A stretch of DNA of 64,000 bases, taken from NCBI GenBank assembly GCA_018806915.1, contig JAGKQI010000098.1:3596001-3660000 (forward strand). Direction: 5' to 3'. The stretch's first letter is position 1. Each line of letters opens with the position of its first letter. Both the position numbers and the translations under genes were made by a program. Shown piece by piece: positions 1-12,200 of the stretch. This stretch comes from Phytophthora colocasiae. Taxonomy: Eukaryota > Oomycota > Peronosporomycetes > Peronosporales > Peronosporaceae. The notes beneath the pieces are model-generated. The model had not been told where the DNA came from. It worked only from the letters and a program-made list of their open reading frames with translations, and ran no database searches.

Positions 1-811
1 TCTTCTCCATTTTCCACGTCAGCTTCCTCATCTGCCCACAGTACACATACCGCAGAGGAGACATGAAAGCTTCGGTCATGACGGGAACCGCCAGCAAGCG
101 GATCATGTCACCTGCCGGGTCCATGAGTCCGGTTTTGCATACATCGATGACGTTAGGTGCGAGCTGTCGAAAGAACCCGCAAATGGACAAGTCACCACGA
201 ACGCGGTCGGACAAGTGGTTGATCTGAGGGAAGTCGACAGAGTGCAGGAAGTGGTAACCAGCGCGCTCACCGCTGGGCAGGTACACGAATCCCGTGCATT
301 CGAGGTAAACGTAGTCGCGATTCTGAACGATATTAGTCATTCGTAGCGGAATATCCATCTCCATCCACTTGACGACAACTGACGTGAACGGGTCGTCGGC
401 AGTGGGCTCCACGATCGTCGATAGCACAGCTGCGCCACTGAAGTCGTGCACGTACGAAGCCTTGATACGCATCTCCTCCAGAGTGGGGTTGACTACGCCG
501 TACATCATGTCGTCCAGACTACCAGGGACTCTTCCAACGGACAGGATGGCAGGCAACTTGGATGAATTCGGGTCCGACAGCGCGTCAGCTCCTTTGTACT
601 CGGGTCGTTCCGTATAAACGTTCATGTTCTCACGCTCTCGGGCCAGTTTCCAGCGCTTGAAGTCAACTTTTCGGCCGTTCTGAAAGAAGGGCACGTCGCG
701 CTCGAAGTTGGCTTGGATGAGTGTGTGTCCGAGCTGAAGTAGTTGAGCTTTCTCTTCACCTGATAGCGAGAGCGCTGGGAACGGGTTGATGGTGAATCGC
801 TCGCGTGTCAT
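1..811 (-). CDS. START-like lipid-binding domain protein (oomycete family), 5' part
   Basis: The frame is open from the ATG at 809-811 to the window edge, giving 270 residues with no stop; the rest lies outside. The translation has the hallmarks of the large oomycete family of START-like proteins, many of which also carry a FYVE zinc finger. Seen here are an N-terminal segment like 'PFPALSLSGEE', then 'MYGVVNPTLEEMRIK', 'DPFTSVVVKW', 'RDYVYLECTGF' and 'GERAGYHFLHSVDFP'. START folds bind lipids; the ligand is unknown for this family. No FYVE finger is visible, and one may lie beyond the edge. The start was chosen because the family pattern begins right after it. The gene is divergent from the CABLES-like gene, about 800 bp away. 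Family assignment is from motif recall, not a search. Confidence 0.85.
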   Translation of the reverse strand, partial: MTRERFTINPFPALSLSGEEKAQLLQLGHTLIQANFERDVPFFQNGRKVDFKRWKLARERENMNVYTERPEYKGADALSDPNSSKLPAILSVGRVPGSLDDMMYGVVNPTLEEMRIKASYVHDFSGAAVLSTIVEPTADDPFTSVVVKWMEMDIPLRMTNIVQNRDYVYLECTGFVYLPSGERAGYHFLHSVDFPQINHLSDRVRGDLSICGFFRQLAPNVIDVCKTGLMDPAGDMIRLLAVPVMTEAFMSPLRYVYCGQMRKLTWKMEK

Positions 812-1613
812 TTTTGGTACGAGCGTGTAAAGAATTACCAGTCGCGAGGAAAGAACTCGAATGAGGATAGCCACAGACCTCAACGAAAGCTCCTTCATCA
901 ATATTGCCTGTATGTTGCGGCAACCTGCAGCGCACAAAGGAAAGGGAAAACAATATGCTTACCACCCAGACAAGAACGGTCGTCTTCGCGAAAGTTTTGA
1001 CTTATCCTTGGTGTCGAGCACCAGAAGTTGAGGAAATTGATGGCGCATATCCGAAACATGCGGTTGAGTCATGACCAAGACTTGCGCGTCCCGTGAATCA
1101 TAATGCATAAGATTGACTCGAAATAGCTGGTGCCAATTTGGCAGATTCGCAATGGATTATCGACTTCACGTCAGCGAGCGGCACCTGCGTCCTGAGTGAT
1201 TTGCTCAAGAACGAGTCGTTACAAAACTTGAGGGTGACGGCTTCAGCTATGAGGTTCACGACGAAGTTGCTACCGTCTTGGTAGTTTCCGAGGATGTCGT
1301 GGATGAAAATCACGGGAAAGTTAAGAGGTCGCTGACATCACGAAGGTCGGAGTGCGAACAGGTAGAGGATGCAGAACATCTTGATGTGAGTACTTGATGT
1401 CACATTCTGCTGTGACTGGAGTCGATCAACCATTTTCCTACAGTCGTCCATCATGCCCCGCTTGGAGGTGGCGTATTTCTGATGGCAATTGGTGCGCACT
1501 CAACGCAAAAGTATTCTGCTTGGTGAGAAAACCGTGTACCTAATTCATAAGCAGTTTTTGGGAACCTCTTTATCTTGATGCATTTTTAGAATCATTTTTG
1601 GAAACACAAAATA
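812..1613. other. Intergenic region between divergent genes
   Basis: No convincing gene is seen. A 71-codon minus-strand ORF (1098-1313) and a 69-codon one (756-965) match nothing I recognise and have no splice or start context. The region should hold the promoters of the START-like gene (minus) and the CABLES-like gene (plus). Confidence 0.5.
1592..1601 (+). promoter_or_regulatory. Possible oomycete initiator element
   Basis: TCATTTTTGG followed by AAACA lies 12 bp before the CABLES-like ATG. It resembles the oomycete initiator plus flanking region (TCATT-pyrimidine, then CAWTTT-like). This is a short match and an inference only. Confidence 0.3.
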
Positions 1614-3264
1614 ATGCTTGCCGCCGAAGATGCACGTCCGTCGCGTCCGCCGCTGCTCGTGCCGTCTCCTTCGGCCAGTGCAGCGCCCAGTGAGCGCAGT
1701 CGCCACTCGCGTAAGGTGACGCGCGACATTGCGGCGTTGGATTTCCTACAAAACATCCCAATGCGCTCTGAGACGGTCGTAGTGGAGCCTCCAGCCCCGT
1801 CGGAATCGGATCTGGATCCGTCGACAGTCGACGCAGCCAGCTCAGTAGCCCCAACTCCAGGAACAGCAGTAGGAGCCACAGGGGGATTAGAGCCAGAACC
1901 ACTTGCAGGCCGTAGACTCCCCGGAATGGCAGCCACGATCGTCCACGTACCTTCACTGTTCCGTTACCGGTTCACGACGAAATTCCCAGCCGCGTCTGCG
2001 GTTGTACGACGCTGGGAAGGAGTCACAGCTCAACAGGGACTGCTGGATGCCAGACTCTTCTTCTCCAGAGGCTGTGGGTATCCATTGGTTACGTCCACTA
2101 TCATTAATGTAAGCACTGTCAAATTATCCAGTCAATTTTATCTTGAAGCTGACACATTTGTTGCTACAGTACAATGGTAATGAGACTACAGCAAGGAGGG
2201 GGCGCTTCGCGTCTATGAGTGGCCTGGCACTGGAACGACCGTCACCGAGTCACTATGACTGGCGAGGCACGTCGTACTTCCGCCTGCTGCACGCCACGTG
2301 GTCAGCGTGCGATGCAGATCGGGACCGAGAAGATGCGCACTCGGAGCGGGTTCCGTACTCTGCCAACTTCTTGGATGACCCGGAGTTCCGCCAAGGCCGC
2401 CATCGCCACGTAGTGCGAGGCGACAAGAGTCTGGGGCCTATCGTGTCCAGCATCTTGCTGTTCGTCAAGCCCCACGAACTCAAGGACGAACTAAACCAGA
2501 AGTTCCAGGAGAAGCACGCGTGGTGGCTGCAGGACCCGTCGCTGTCGCTGAGTAAACTGAGGCATCTTAAGCGCGAGGCAGTCATGTGCAGCCAACGGTT
2601 AAACCTGGAAGTCGCCTCGGTGGCTCTGGCCTGTGTCCTGTTCGAGAAGCTCGTGCTCCAGCACTACGTCACTAAGGTGAATCGCAAGCTCTACATGGCC
2701 GTGTGCTTCGTATTAGCTGTCAAGTTTAACGAACCCTGCACCTCTGACGAGCGGAAACGTCTCATTCGACAGCTTTTGGAGGATATCGACCGAGTTCACG
2801 CGCTCCCTTCACGAGACGTTCTCATAGCGGAGTTCACAGTTTACGCGCAGCTGTCCTTCAACCTGCACGTCCCCATTGCTGAGGTTCACCCGCACTTTGT
2901 CCGGTTACTGAAACTCATCGAGAGCAACCCGCGCAAATACCTGGACGACGACGTCTTCACGTCGTACTCAGCTCTTCTAGCAATGGAGGAACAGGCAGAG
3001 AATCTCGGCATGGTGCTCTCAGACCCTTTGGATGGCTTTGACGATGCAACTGATGGGGAAGCGCGACTAAGTGATGAAGAGGATGATACTGGGCACGACA
3101 GTGACCAGGATAACGACCAACGAGGACGGAAGAGAAAGAACTCGGGTGGTGGAGGCAAAAACAGCTCCGACGATCCATCCTTGTTTCCTTGGCGCAACGT
3201 CTCGTTCACCCAGTGGTGGAGGAAGCGTCGGGGATCTCGAGAACGACACGAGTCGTCACTATGA
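1614..3264 (+). CDS. CABLES-like protein with cyclin-box fold
   Basis: Two exons: 1614-2108 and 2170-3264, with a 61-bp GT-AG intron (2109-2169, phase 0); the product has 529 residues. The N-terminal ~100 residues are Ser/Pro-rich and low complexity. From about residue 285 to 410 the pattern matches animal CABLES1/2 (Cdk5 and Abl enzyme substrate), a cyclin-fold adaptor of CDKs: 'LSLSKLRHLKRE', 'VASVALACVLFEKLVL', 'VNRKLYMAVCFVLAVKFNE', and a final helix like 'FTVYAQLSFNLHVP'. An acidic stretch and a KRKR-type basic patch follow near the C-terminus. The inferred role is an adaptor linking a kinase to cell-cycle or signalling targets; the partner is unknown. Its stop lies 33 bp from the stop of the convergent giant coiled-coil gene, so the 3' UTRs probably overlap. 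Confidence 0.82.
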
Positions 3265-3297
3265 TTCATTTACTTATTCCCTAACTTACGCTATTGT

Positions 3298-6200
3298 CTA
3301 CTCAAACCCAAGCAGAATGTTTTCTGTGCCTTCCCCATAGACTCGGACGCGCTCGAACAGGATGTCCATGATCTCCACACGAGTCTGTTGAGGGACCGTC
3401 ACTGCCATGTCGGGGTCAACTGGCAGGACAATTCCTAATCGTATGGCCTTCCTGCTCTCCTGGACAAACGCCTGCATCTCAGTCCAAGTTACGTATACTG
3501 TTTGCTGCTGCTGCTCCGTGTCGCTGTTGAAGATTTCCACACGGAAGAGCTGCTGCCTAGGGACATGGAAGATGGAGACGAAGAAGGAAACGTAATGGAT
3601 CGAACGCACACCTTGGCACCAGAGCTCTTGATTCTGCAGCGACGACCCAGGAGCCGTCGCAGGAGCAGCCACAACTGTCGGGACAACTGGTTCCAGCGCT
3701 CGAGCATGATGGGATGCCAGTTCAGCCTGCATCGCTCGGAAATCCTCCTCAAGTTGGGAGCCAGGGGTCTCGGTGATGGGATCTTCATGCGCTTTCCACT
3801 CGTTAAAGCGACGGGCGCTAGTGGTTGTGCGGCGCTGACCAGTTTCACGCTCCAGGTCACTCACAAAGCGCTCCTTGTGAGCGTTTCCACCTGCGCGCGG
3901 TCGTTCTGGTCGCATCGGCATCGGAACGCTAGAGATTACAGCGGTTTTCAGGACACGGGGTGCCTGAGGGGAAAGCACTTGAGTAGTGAGCCGTGGGAAC
4001 TGCGCCTGATGCTGTTCCAGCCTCTCCAGCTTCAGCCGTAGCGCCGTGCATTCCTCACGAAGAGCCTCCATATTTGCAGCTTGTGCAGTTTCTATCTCCT
4101 TGCGCTCATCCAACAACCTCCTGTAGTACTCTTCATTGAGGCGAAACTTGCACGCGACATTCTCTCGAGCGTCCTTCTCTCGAGTGACGTCCAGCTCCAG
4201 AGCTAACAGTTGTTCTTGGTCCGGAGTGAACCCTCCGTTGGTCGCAGCAGCCTTCAGTTTCCCATACACTCGCGCGAGAGACTTCTCCACTTCCTCCTGT
4301 CGAGAGAGTAACTGGGCTTCTGCAAAGCTCATGAACTCCCGATGCGAACAGAGCGCGAGATCAATCGCGCACTCCTTGTCGGCTGTGGCTCGGGTCACTG
4401 TATCTGCCATCCACTTAGCGTAAGGGGCATTAGCGAATGGAGCAGGGATCTGGTCGTCGTCCTTCACCACCTGCTCCAGCGACTGCACCAAAAACTCCTT
4501 CAGCGTCTTCAGCTCCTTGACGCAAGCCAGCACTGCGTGTGTGACATCCGTTGACACTTCGGACGTGTTACTTGGTACCGTACGAGACGTTGATGAATCT
4601 GGTGTAGCGCTGAGGATGTCTGTCGTTAGGCGGATCACTTTGTAAATAATGCTGATTGCTGTCGTATCTCTCTTTGCGAATTTCTCCAGCAGCTGTGCCC
4701 TCGCTGAAGTCGAAGAAGCGTGAGGGATTAACGTATCGCTCGTCTGCTTCCGGCCTTCGTTTTCAGCGTGGACGAACACTGCGAGCTCCAACTGTTGAGA
4801 TTGCTTGTAAAGTTCGGCTGCCAGTATCCTTTCGTGCTCCTTGGTCGCTTCCTCCAGAGCTTCTGCATGTGTAGCAGATGCTAGAGCGGCTGCACTATCT
4901 CGAGCCTTGGAAACCTCCTCCAGAGCACGATAATGGTCCTCCGCTATTTGTTTCAGATTCTCCTCGTGGCGTCTGATCAAACTCCGGCGCTTGTCCTCTT
5001 CTTCCAATAGCATCCTGTCCCATTCCAGTTGAGTAGCGTAGGCAGATTCCTGCCACTGCATCAATGAAGCTTCCAGTCTCTCAACCTTCGCAGTAAGTGA
5101 ACAAATGACATAATCGTCCGCAGCAACTCGCAAGGTCAACTGCTGCTCCAAGTCTTCCTTCAACTGTTGAGTCGCTTCTCTAGCTTGGACTTCAGACTCC
5201 ATAAAGTTCCGATATACAAGCACCCTGAACGACGATGCAAAGGGAGTCCTGAGCTTTACGGCCTCCTCTGTCATCATGCTGCTAGAGTAAAGCTGGTTGT
5301 CAGCTAGAAAACGCAGTTCCTCCGCTAGCTCAGTCGTCAGGTCAGTCAGTTGTTTCCGTGCTTGTACAAACTGCTCGTAAATTTCCATCGCACTCTCGAA
5401 AGCTGGGACTCCATGAGAACTGAGGAAAGCTTTCTCTCTCTCCAGCTCCACCTCTCGCTCCACCTTCTCCTCGATCAGAGCGCTTTGACCCGCCAGAAGC
5501 GTATCGTAGATGGCCAGTCGCGAACGCAAAGGTGCGTCGGAGTTAAATTCTAAGCTTTCCTTCTCCAAGAAGCGGCTTTCTTCCGCCAGGTCATCGTCAA
5601 TCTGGTGAAGTTGTGTGCGTGTATCCACGAGGCGTTGAAATATCTCCAGTCGAATCGAAGATAGAGCGGACGTCGAAGGAACAAATAACTCTGCCGGTAC
5701 TTCGCCAGGTGGATGAAGCAGCATCTCATTTGTTCGCAAGAACTCAAATTCTTGTGCAGAACAAGCCTCAACCTCATTCTTTTCACTAAGTAAGCGGGAG
5801 AGTTCGTCATGAAGCTGCTGGTATACATCAATTCGGGAAAATCTTCCATTCGCAGAACTTGTGAGGCTTAAAAACGAGGAAAGGATTGGCTTTGACTCCA
5901 GAAAGGCTCGCTCTTCAGCTAGTGCAGTCTCCATTTCCAGTCGACTTTGTGCCAATTCCCCCTCAACGCTCTCGAGTCTTTGGGTCTTCTGCTGGATTTC
6001 TTCTCTCAGTGAGTATTCCATCGTGCTCTTCTCAGTTTTCAGGGTTGCTTCCAATGTTTCGTTTTCCATCTGCAGTTTAGACTCCAGTGCCTGTTTTTCC
6101 GCCTTTAACGTACACTCCATTTCATCTTTCTCCGATCGGAGGTTATCAACACGCGCCAGTAGTCCATTGTATACTTCTAGACGTACACTCACTGGCAATG

Positions 6201-9200
6201 AGAGAATATTATCAGCATCTCCATCAACGTGGCCAGATAATAGATTGTGTTGGCGAAGAAACGCTGTCTCCATCTTCAAGTCTAACCTACGCTGCTGAGC
6301 GTCATCGCAAGCCCGTTGCTGCTGCTTAATCAGTGCCTGAACTAGTTCAACTCGCGTCGACACTTCATCCATAGGTGACAACAGAGCCTGAGCCTCCAAA
6401 ACCGCCAGCTCTTGAAGTAATGCACCCTCCTTCGACGATTCCTCCACTAGATGATCTTGGGTCAGCTTCAGCTGCTCCACTTCACCTCGAAGACTTGTTT
6501 TATCTTGCGTTAGGCACGAATTACTCGTGGTCAGAGCCTCCACTTGCCTCAATAAACCATTCACACGATCTTTTAGGTCAGCCACAGAGTCCACTGACTC
6601 TGGCTGTGGAAGAACTTGATGCAGCCACGCAAACATCTCATTGTAACTGCGCAAGTCCTCAACCACAATGTCCATTTCCCCCAGCAAAGTCTCTACCTCA
6701 GATTCACCTTCATCCACTGGTCTCTTCTCCATAAACACAGACGTCTCACGGAGCTGTTTCGCTTGACGAAGAACCTCTTGAGCCCCTACGAGGAACGACT
6801 GCAGTTCTTCCACTGGGTTTTGGAGTCCAAGCAGCTCCTTCGCCTGCTCCACAAGTTCAATGCGTTCATTTATCCCCTGAACGAGCACTTCAATGTTGAC
6901 TGCTGGTTGAAAATGGCCTTCCCGACCTGTGTCCACCTTGATCTGCTGCAGGAAATAGTCGTAGTCCTGAAGATGTCTCGCTATTTCTCCAATCGAAGCC
7001 AGTACGGGACGCTCAACCGATCCACTTTCACTTTTAACGAGTGATGTTGTTGATTCTGACGCTCCGAATGATTTGCAGCTCGTTTCTTCTGCGTCTCTTG
7101 ATACGTTCATTTCGAAAAGTGCTAGCCTTCCTGTCATCCTTTGGAGAAGAGCGACTCCTTCAAGAAGAGAGGCCAATTCTTGTCGAGGGTCTTGAAGCTT
7201 GAAAAGGCGACGCGATAATGCCAACACCGCACAATGCTCCCGTACTAGTCGACTGATCTCCGCTCCCACACTAAACGCGTTTGTACGATCCATACCTTGT
7301 CTTGACTGGGCAATATAACGAGCGCTTTGCGACAACAGGCGATGGTGGTCGCTCATCACGAGTGAAATTTCCATCAAAGAGTCGGCCAGGAAGGGCGAAG
7401 GTGACGGCTTCGCCTCAAAGAATTCCTCTTGCGCTTGATCTCCTTCGTCAGTCGAGAACTCGCAGAGATTCGCGTCCGCTTCAACCAGGTCCACTTCAAT
7501 CTGCAGTTCCTCCAGTGTCCGTGCAGTCGAAGGATCCCGCGTTAATGACCGTAGCATCTCGATACTCGATCTGCTGCTTGTGTTGCTTGCCGAGTTGGCA
7601 TCGCTCTTAAGTTCCTCCGTTAGAATGTTTTGAGCAAAGTCGGTCATGAGTTGCAGCTCCTCTACGAATCCCAGCACTGCTGTGACCTTGTTCGCCAGTG
7701 ATGGAGGAAGATCTGCAGCCGAAGGTCGACGAGGACTTCCGAGCTTGGGCTGCAGCCTCTCAAAGTGTTGCAGGATCAGCATCAGCTGCTCAATGGCCTC
7801 CACCGTGTCATCAACAGTCCACGTATCGTCTTCTACTAGAAGCGCATCCTTGCAACGCTGAATAAAAGCTGCAGATTCCTCTCTTGACGACAGAATCTCT
7901 GCACTTCGAAGGTAGTTCCCCGCCTCTAGACCCACCTGAGAGCCGATGGAGCCGTCCAATTCCTTGTGAAGCGTCTCCCACTCGTCGAAAAGAATTGTTA
8001 CATCCTCCAGTCGAGTGAATTGATCGCATCCTGTGACTTGCTGAGCGCGGGTGAGTACGTGTTCGATGACGGTGAATAAGTGGCCAATGTCCTCCACGCT
8101 CTGAATATACTTCAGGTTACTAGAGCTGATGTTGCACATGAGCTGTTCGTGCTCGTCAAGCATCGTAATAATCTGTCGACTGCGTAGGAATGCGTTCTCC
8201 AAGTCTGTAGGAATAGACAGTCTTTGAAAGAGCTCATTAAGGTTTTCCAACACATTCATCCATGCATCTGTGCTGGTAGACGCGAACATTTTCCTCACGT
8301 GGTGCTTCACGAGCTCCAACTCCTTTAGACTTAACGTAATTCTCTCAGACGGGGTGTGACTCGTATCACCACTGTCAACAGTCTGTTCAACGGCAGCAAT
8401 CACCCGGTCGTATTCCTGCAAACGCTGTCGAACTTCTTCAACATTAGTGACAGCTTGCCTCGACTCAGGACGTCCATCAGGACCTTGCGGAGCTACACCT
8501 CGATAGCAGCGCAAAGCAAATAATTCCTTTAAACAGCCAATCAAGTCGCCTTCTTCCTCTAGTGCAATGCCTTCGATTTCGTCCAGTTCCACATGATAAA
8601 CCTCCATTAAATGCGTTTCCAGTTGCTGTCGGAGCAAGGCCATGAACTGCTCACTTGATCGTGTGCTATTGCTCGTCTCCATCAGTAGGTTAAGTTCCTT
8701 TCGAACATTCTCAATGGTTGCATTCTTGGCCACGACCACAGCGTCCCGTTCACTCACCTCCGTCCTTATCTGTTGTAGCTCCGTCCGCAACACTTTCATG
8801 TCCGTCTTCAAGGTCCCTATCACTTCCTCAGCACCTTTCAGAGCATTGGATCTGTCATTTAATTCTCCATGTAATTTAGCAAGAATTGCAGCGTGCTGTT
8901 CCCCTTCGGCTCGCGCCCTCTCCAGTAGCTCGTTCACTTTCATCAGATTCTCCTCAGCTAAACGCAGCAACTCCGTTCTCTCGACCAAAGTCTCATTGAG
9001 CTGCTCGTAGCGTTCTTTGGCAGATAAATCAGCAGCATTCTTGTTAGCTCCTTGATGTGGCTGCATCTCTAAAACCTCTCGAGCATGTTCTAGCACCAGA
9101 CTCTCAAGTGCTCGGGCGTGTTCCGACTTCAAGAGCTCAAGCTGGCGGCTGACAGACTCCTCCATCGACTTGATTTCGTGCTCATGTGCTACGTGCGCTG

Positions 9201-12200
9201 TCATTTGTTCCAACACTTGAGCGCAGAGTCCACGTATCTGGTTGTCTGCTGTTTGCTTCAGCAGAATTTGGTGCTGGTTCACGGCTCGAGCGGCGTCAAC
9301 CCGCAGGATTCTGTCCTCGTATTCTTCCTGTAAGAGCCCAAAGCCATCGGACTGCTCTGTTCTCAACTGATCCACATAGTCGCGATGAGCATCCATGAGC
9401 TGGTCCACCTCACTTTGATGTTCACCCTTCAATTGCGCTACTAGACTGTCTCGCTCCTGCTCCAGCTGGAGAATTTCAGCGTGATGCTCTTCTGAGCGCT
9501 TAAAAATCTGGTGGGCGTGGTCTTCAGAAAGCGCAGAGATCTGTAGAGTGTGTTCTTCTATCAGTATGGCCTTCTCCATGTGCTGCGACTCCGCTAACCG
9601 AGCTACTTCACTCTGATGCTCTTCCGTCTGCTCAGTCAAGTGACTTAGCTCGTCTACTGTCAGTTCCGAGACCTGATGCCGATGAGCGTCTGCCAGCTGA
9701 TCTACCTCGTCTTGATGTCTCCGGCGAAGCAGCGCAAGCTCGTTGCTGTGATCCCCCGTCAGCCTAGCAATTTCGTCGGAGTGCTCCTCAGCCAGCTGTG
9801 TAATTTCATTGTGTCGCGCTTCAGTCAAACGAGAAACTTCGCTGCGGTGCTCCACAGCCTGCCCGGCGGCAAAGCTGAGTCGCTCGACCGTCAGCTTCGA
9901 GATAAGACGAGCTACAGCAACACGGTGAACTTCATCCAGACGCGTCAGATCGCTGCGGTTGGCTTCCATCAATACTGCGATCTCTTTCTCGTGGGTTCCC
10001 TTGAGCCGATCAACCTCTCTACGGTGTTCTTCAGTGAGTTCAATGTTATGACTCAGTCCATCGACTGTGAATGCTGCAACTTGATGGTGGAGATCATCAG
10101 TCAGTAGATCGATCTCAATTTGGTGGGCTTCCTGAAGTCTTCTTGTCTCGTTCTCTTTCTCTTGCACCAGACGAGAGACTTCATTCCTGTGGCTCACTGT
10201 TAATCGACTGAGCTCACCTTGATGGTCTTCCTTCAGTTGAGCAAGTTGAGCTCGGTGGCTCTCAATTAGCTGAACAGCTTCACTACGGTGGCCGTCAGTT
10301 AGTTGAGTGACTTGACTGTCATGCTGCACCATAAGAAGGTCGATCTCCTGGCGTTGAATGTCGAGATATTGTTGTAACGCCTCGCACTGTTTCGTTTTGC
10401 CTTCAAGAGACTGCTGCAGCGCCTGGATTGTGTCTCTATGCACCTCATTCTCCTTCTGTCGTTGTTCGGTCAAACTTATTAGCTGTGTCTGGAGTTCCGA
10501 GTGAGTACTTCCTAACGTATCAAGAGCGCTTTTGACCTTCCGCGTGTCTGTCGTCTGCTTCCCCAAGTTTTCCTGCAGATACTCGAGCTCCTTCTTTTTC
10601 TCACTCAGTGCGTGCTGCAGATCGCTAATCTCCCTGGCAGCCTGGGAGCTTTCTTTACGGAGCCCAGCGATTTTCTCTTGGAGATCGTCGGCTCGATTAA
10701 CGATTTCCCTCTTCTCCTGTCCAAGGGAGACCAGACTCAACTCCAGACTGTTGTTGAGGCGACTGAACTCCTCTTTCACACTCTCTAGTCTGCAGGCAGT
10801 ACTCATTGCGTCTTCAGCCTCCATCCGCAAGATATTCGAATGGTGTTTCGCTTTAACTTCTGCTGTAAGGAGCTGACCGCGAAGATCCGTACACACTTGC
10901 CGCTCCTCCTCAAGAATACCCTTTTTCACTGCTATCTCTTCATTGGCTGCATAAAGCTGTCGATCTGTGTCCTCGTACTTTTCGCGAAGTACCATCATCT
11001 CATTCTCGAGCCGCTGCTTCTCGCTCGTCGTCGTCTCCAGCCTCAAATTGGTTTCAGTCAGTCGCACTTCAACACCCTCTAGATGGAGAATAGCATCTTT
11101 CAGAGCCGACAGCTCCAGCATATGAAGGTGCTTTTCAGTGCGTAACCGCTCATCTTGTTCTGCAGTTGTTTCCTGTAGTAACCTCTGATACTGACACTGA
11201 ATTTCTTCCGCCTGCATCGCGTAGAGCTCCACCTTCTCGTCAAGTCTCTGAGCCTCGTGTGTGAGGTTGTTAAACTGAATCTGTAGACGCTGCTTCTCCG
11301 TCGTCACAGTCTGTTTTTCCCTCGTCACAAGAATCAGCTCCTGCTCCTTGTCTAACAGTTCATCACACGCTTTCTTCACGTCTTCGGCAGCTTGCGCAGT
11401 TTCCAGCCGAAGTAACTCGATCCGTCGCTGTGCCTCTTCTCCTTGTCTCTGAGCAGTAACTAATGCCTGCTCCAGCCTCTCAATGGTCTGTTGGCTGAAA
11501 TCGTTCTTCTGCTTCAATTCGTTCTGAGCACCGTGCAGTCTTCGGATTTCTCCGTTCTTGAGCTCAATCTCGCCCTCCGTGTGCTCCAGCTGCAACTTCA
11601 TGTCCATCTGCATCCGCTTCATCTCTAAGCGCATATTCTCGAGGTTTAGACGCATGCTCTCCATCTTGAGCTCCGAGTTCTCGAGCATTCCCACCTTCTG
11701 GCTCATAGACTCCTCCACCATGGACAACTTGCCAGACTCCAGCCGAAGAGCATTTTTGGTCGCCTCTAGCTCCTTCGCCTTAGAAGATAACGTCTCTGTA
11801 GTCAGCTCCAGTATCTCAGTCTTAGTGTTTACTGTCTGGACAGTGTCAAGCAAGGCGTTCCGCAGCTTCTCGATCTCGTCGTCGCGACTTTTTACGACAA
11901 ACGTAAGCTCCAGAATCGTGTTGGCCTTGACCTGTAGCTCTTCTTCAGCAGCTTTCAGGGATCGATTGGTGCTGTCAAGCGTCAAATCTTTCTCTGTGTT
12001 GAGCTGGTCGAGACGCCAGACCTCGTTCTCCAGTTCAGAGAGAGCCATGTTTTTCTGCTCAACGTGTTCTCGGGATTGCTCCACAAATTGATCGTGACGT
12101 TCATTCAGAGCCATTTCGATGGTCTCCAACACTTCAATGCGCTCTTGTCTGCAGTCTAGCTCAGCATCTTTCTCGCGTATCATGTCTTCAGTTTGCTTGC

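Noticed and set aside
1570..1956. Minus-strand ORFs over CABLES exon 1
   Set aside because: Shadows of a low-complexity Ser/Pro region; the plus-strand gene has a proper splice join and a family match.
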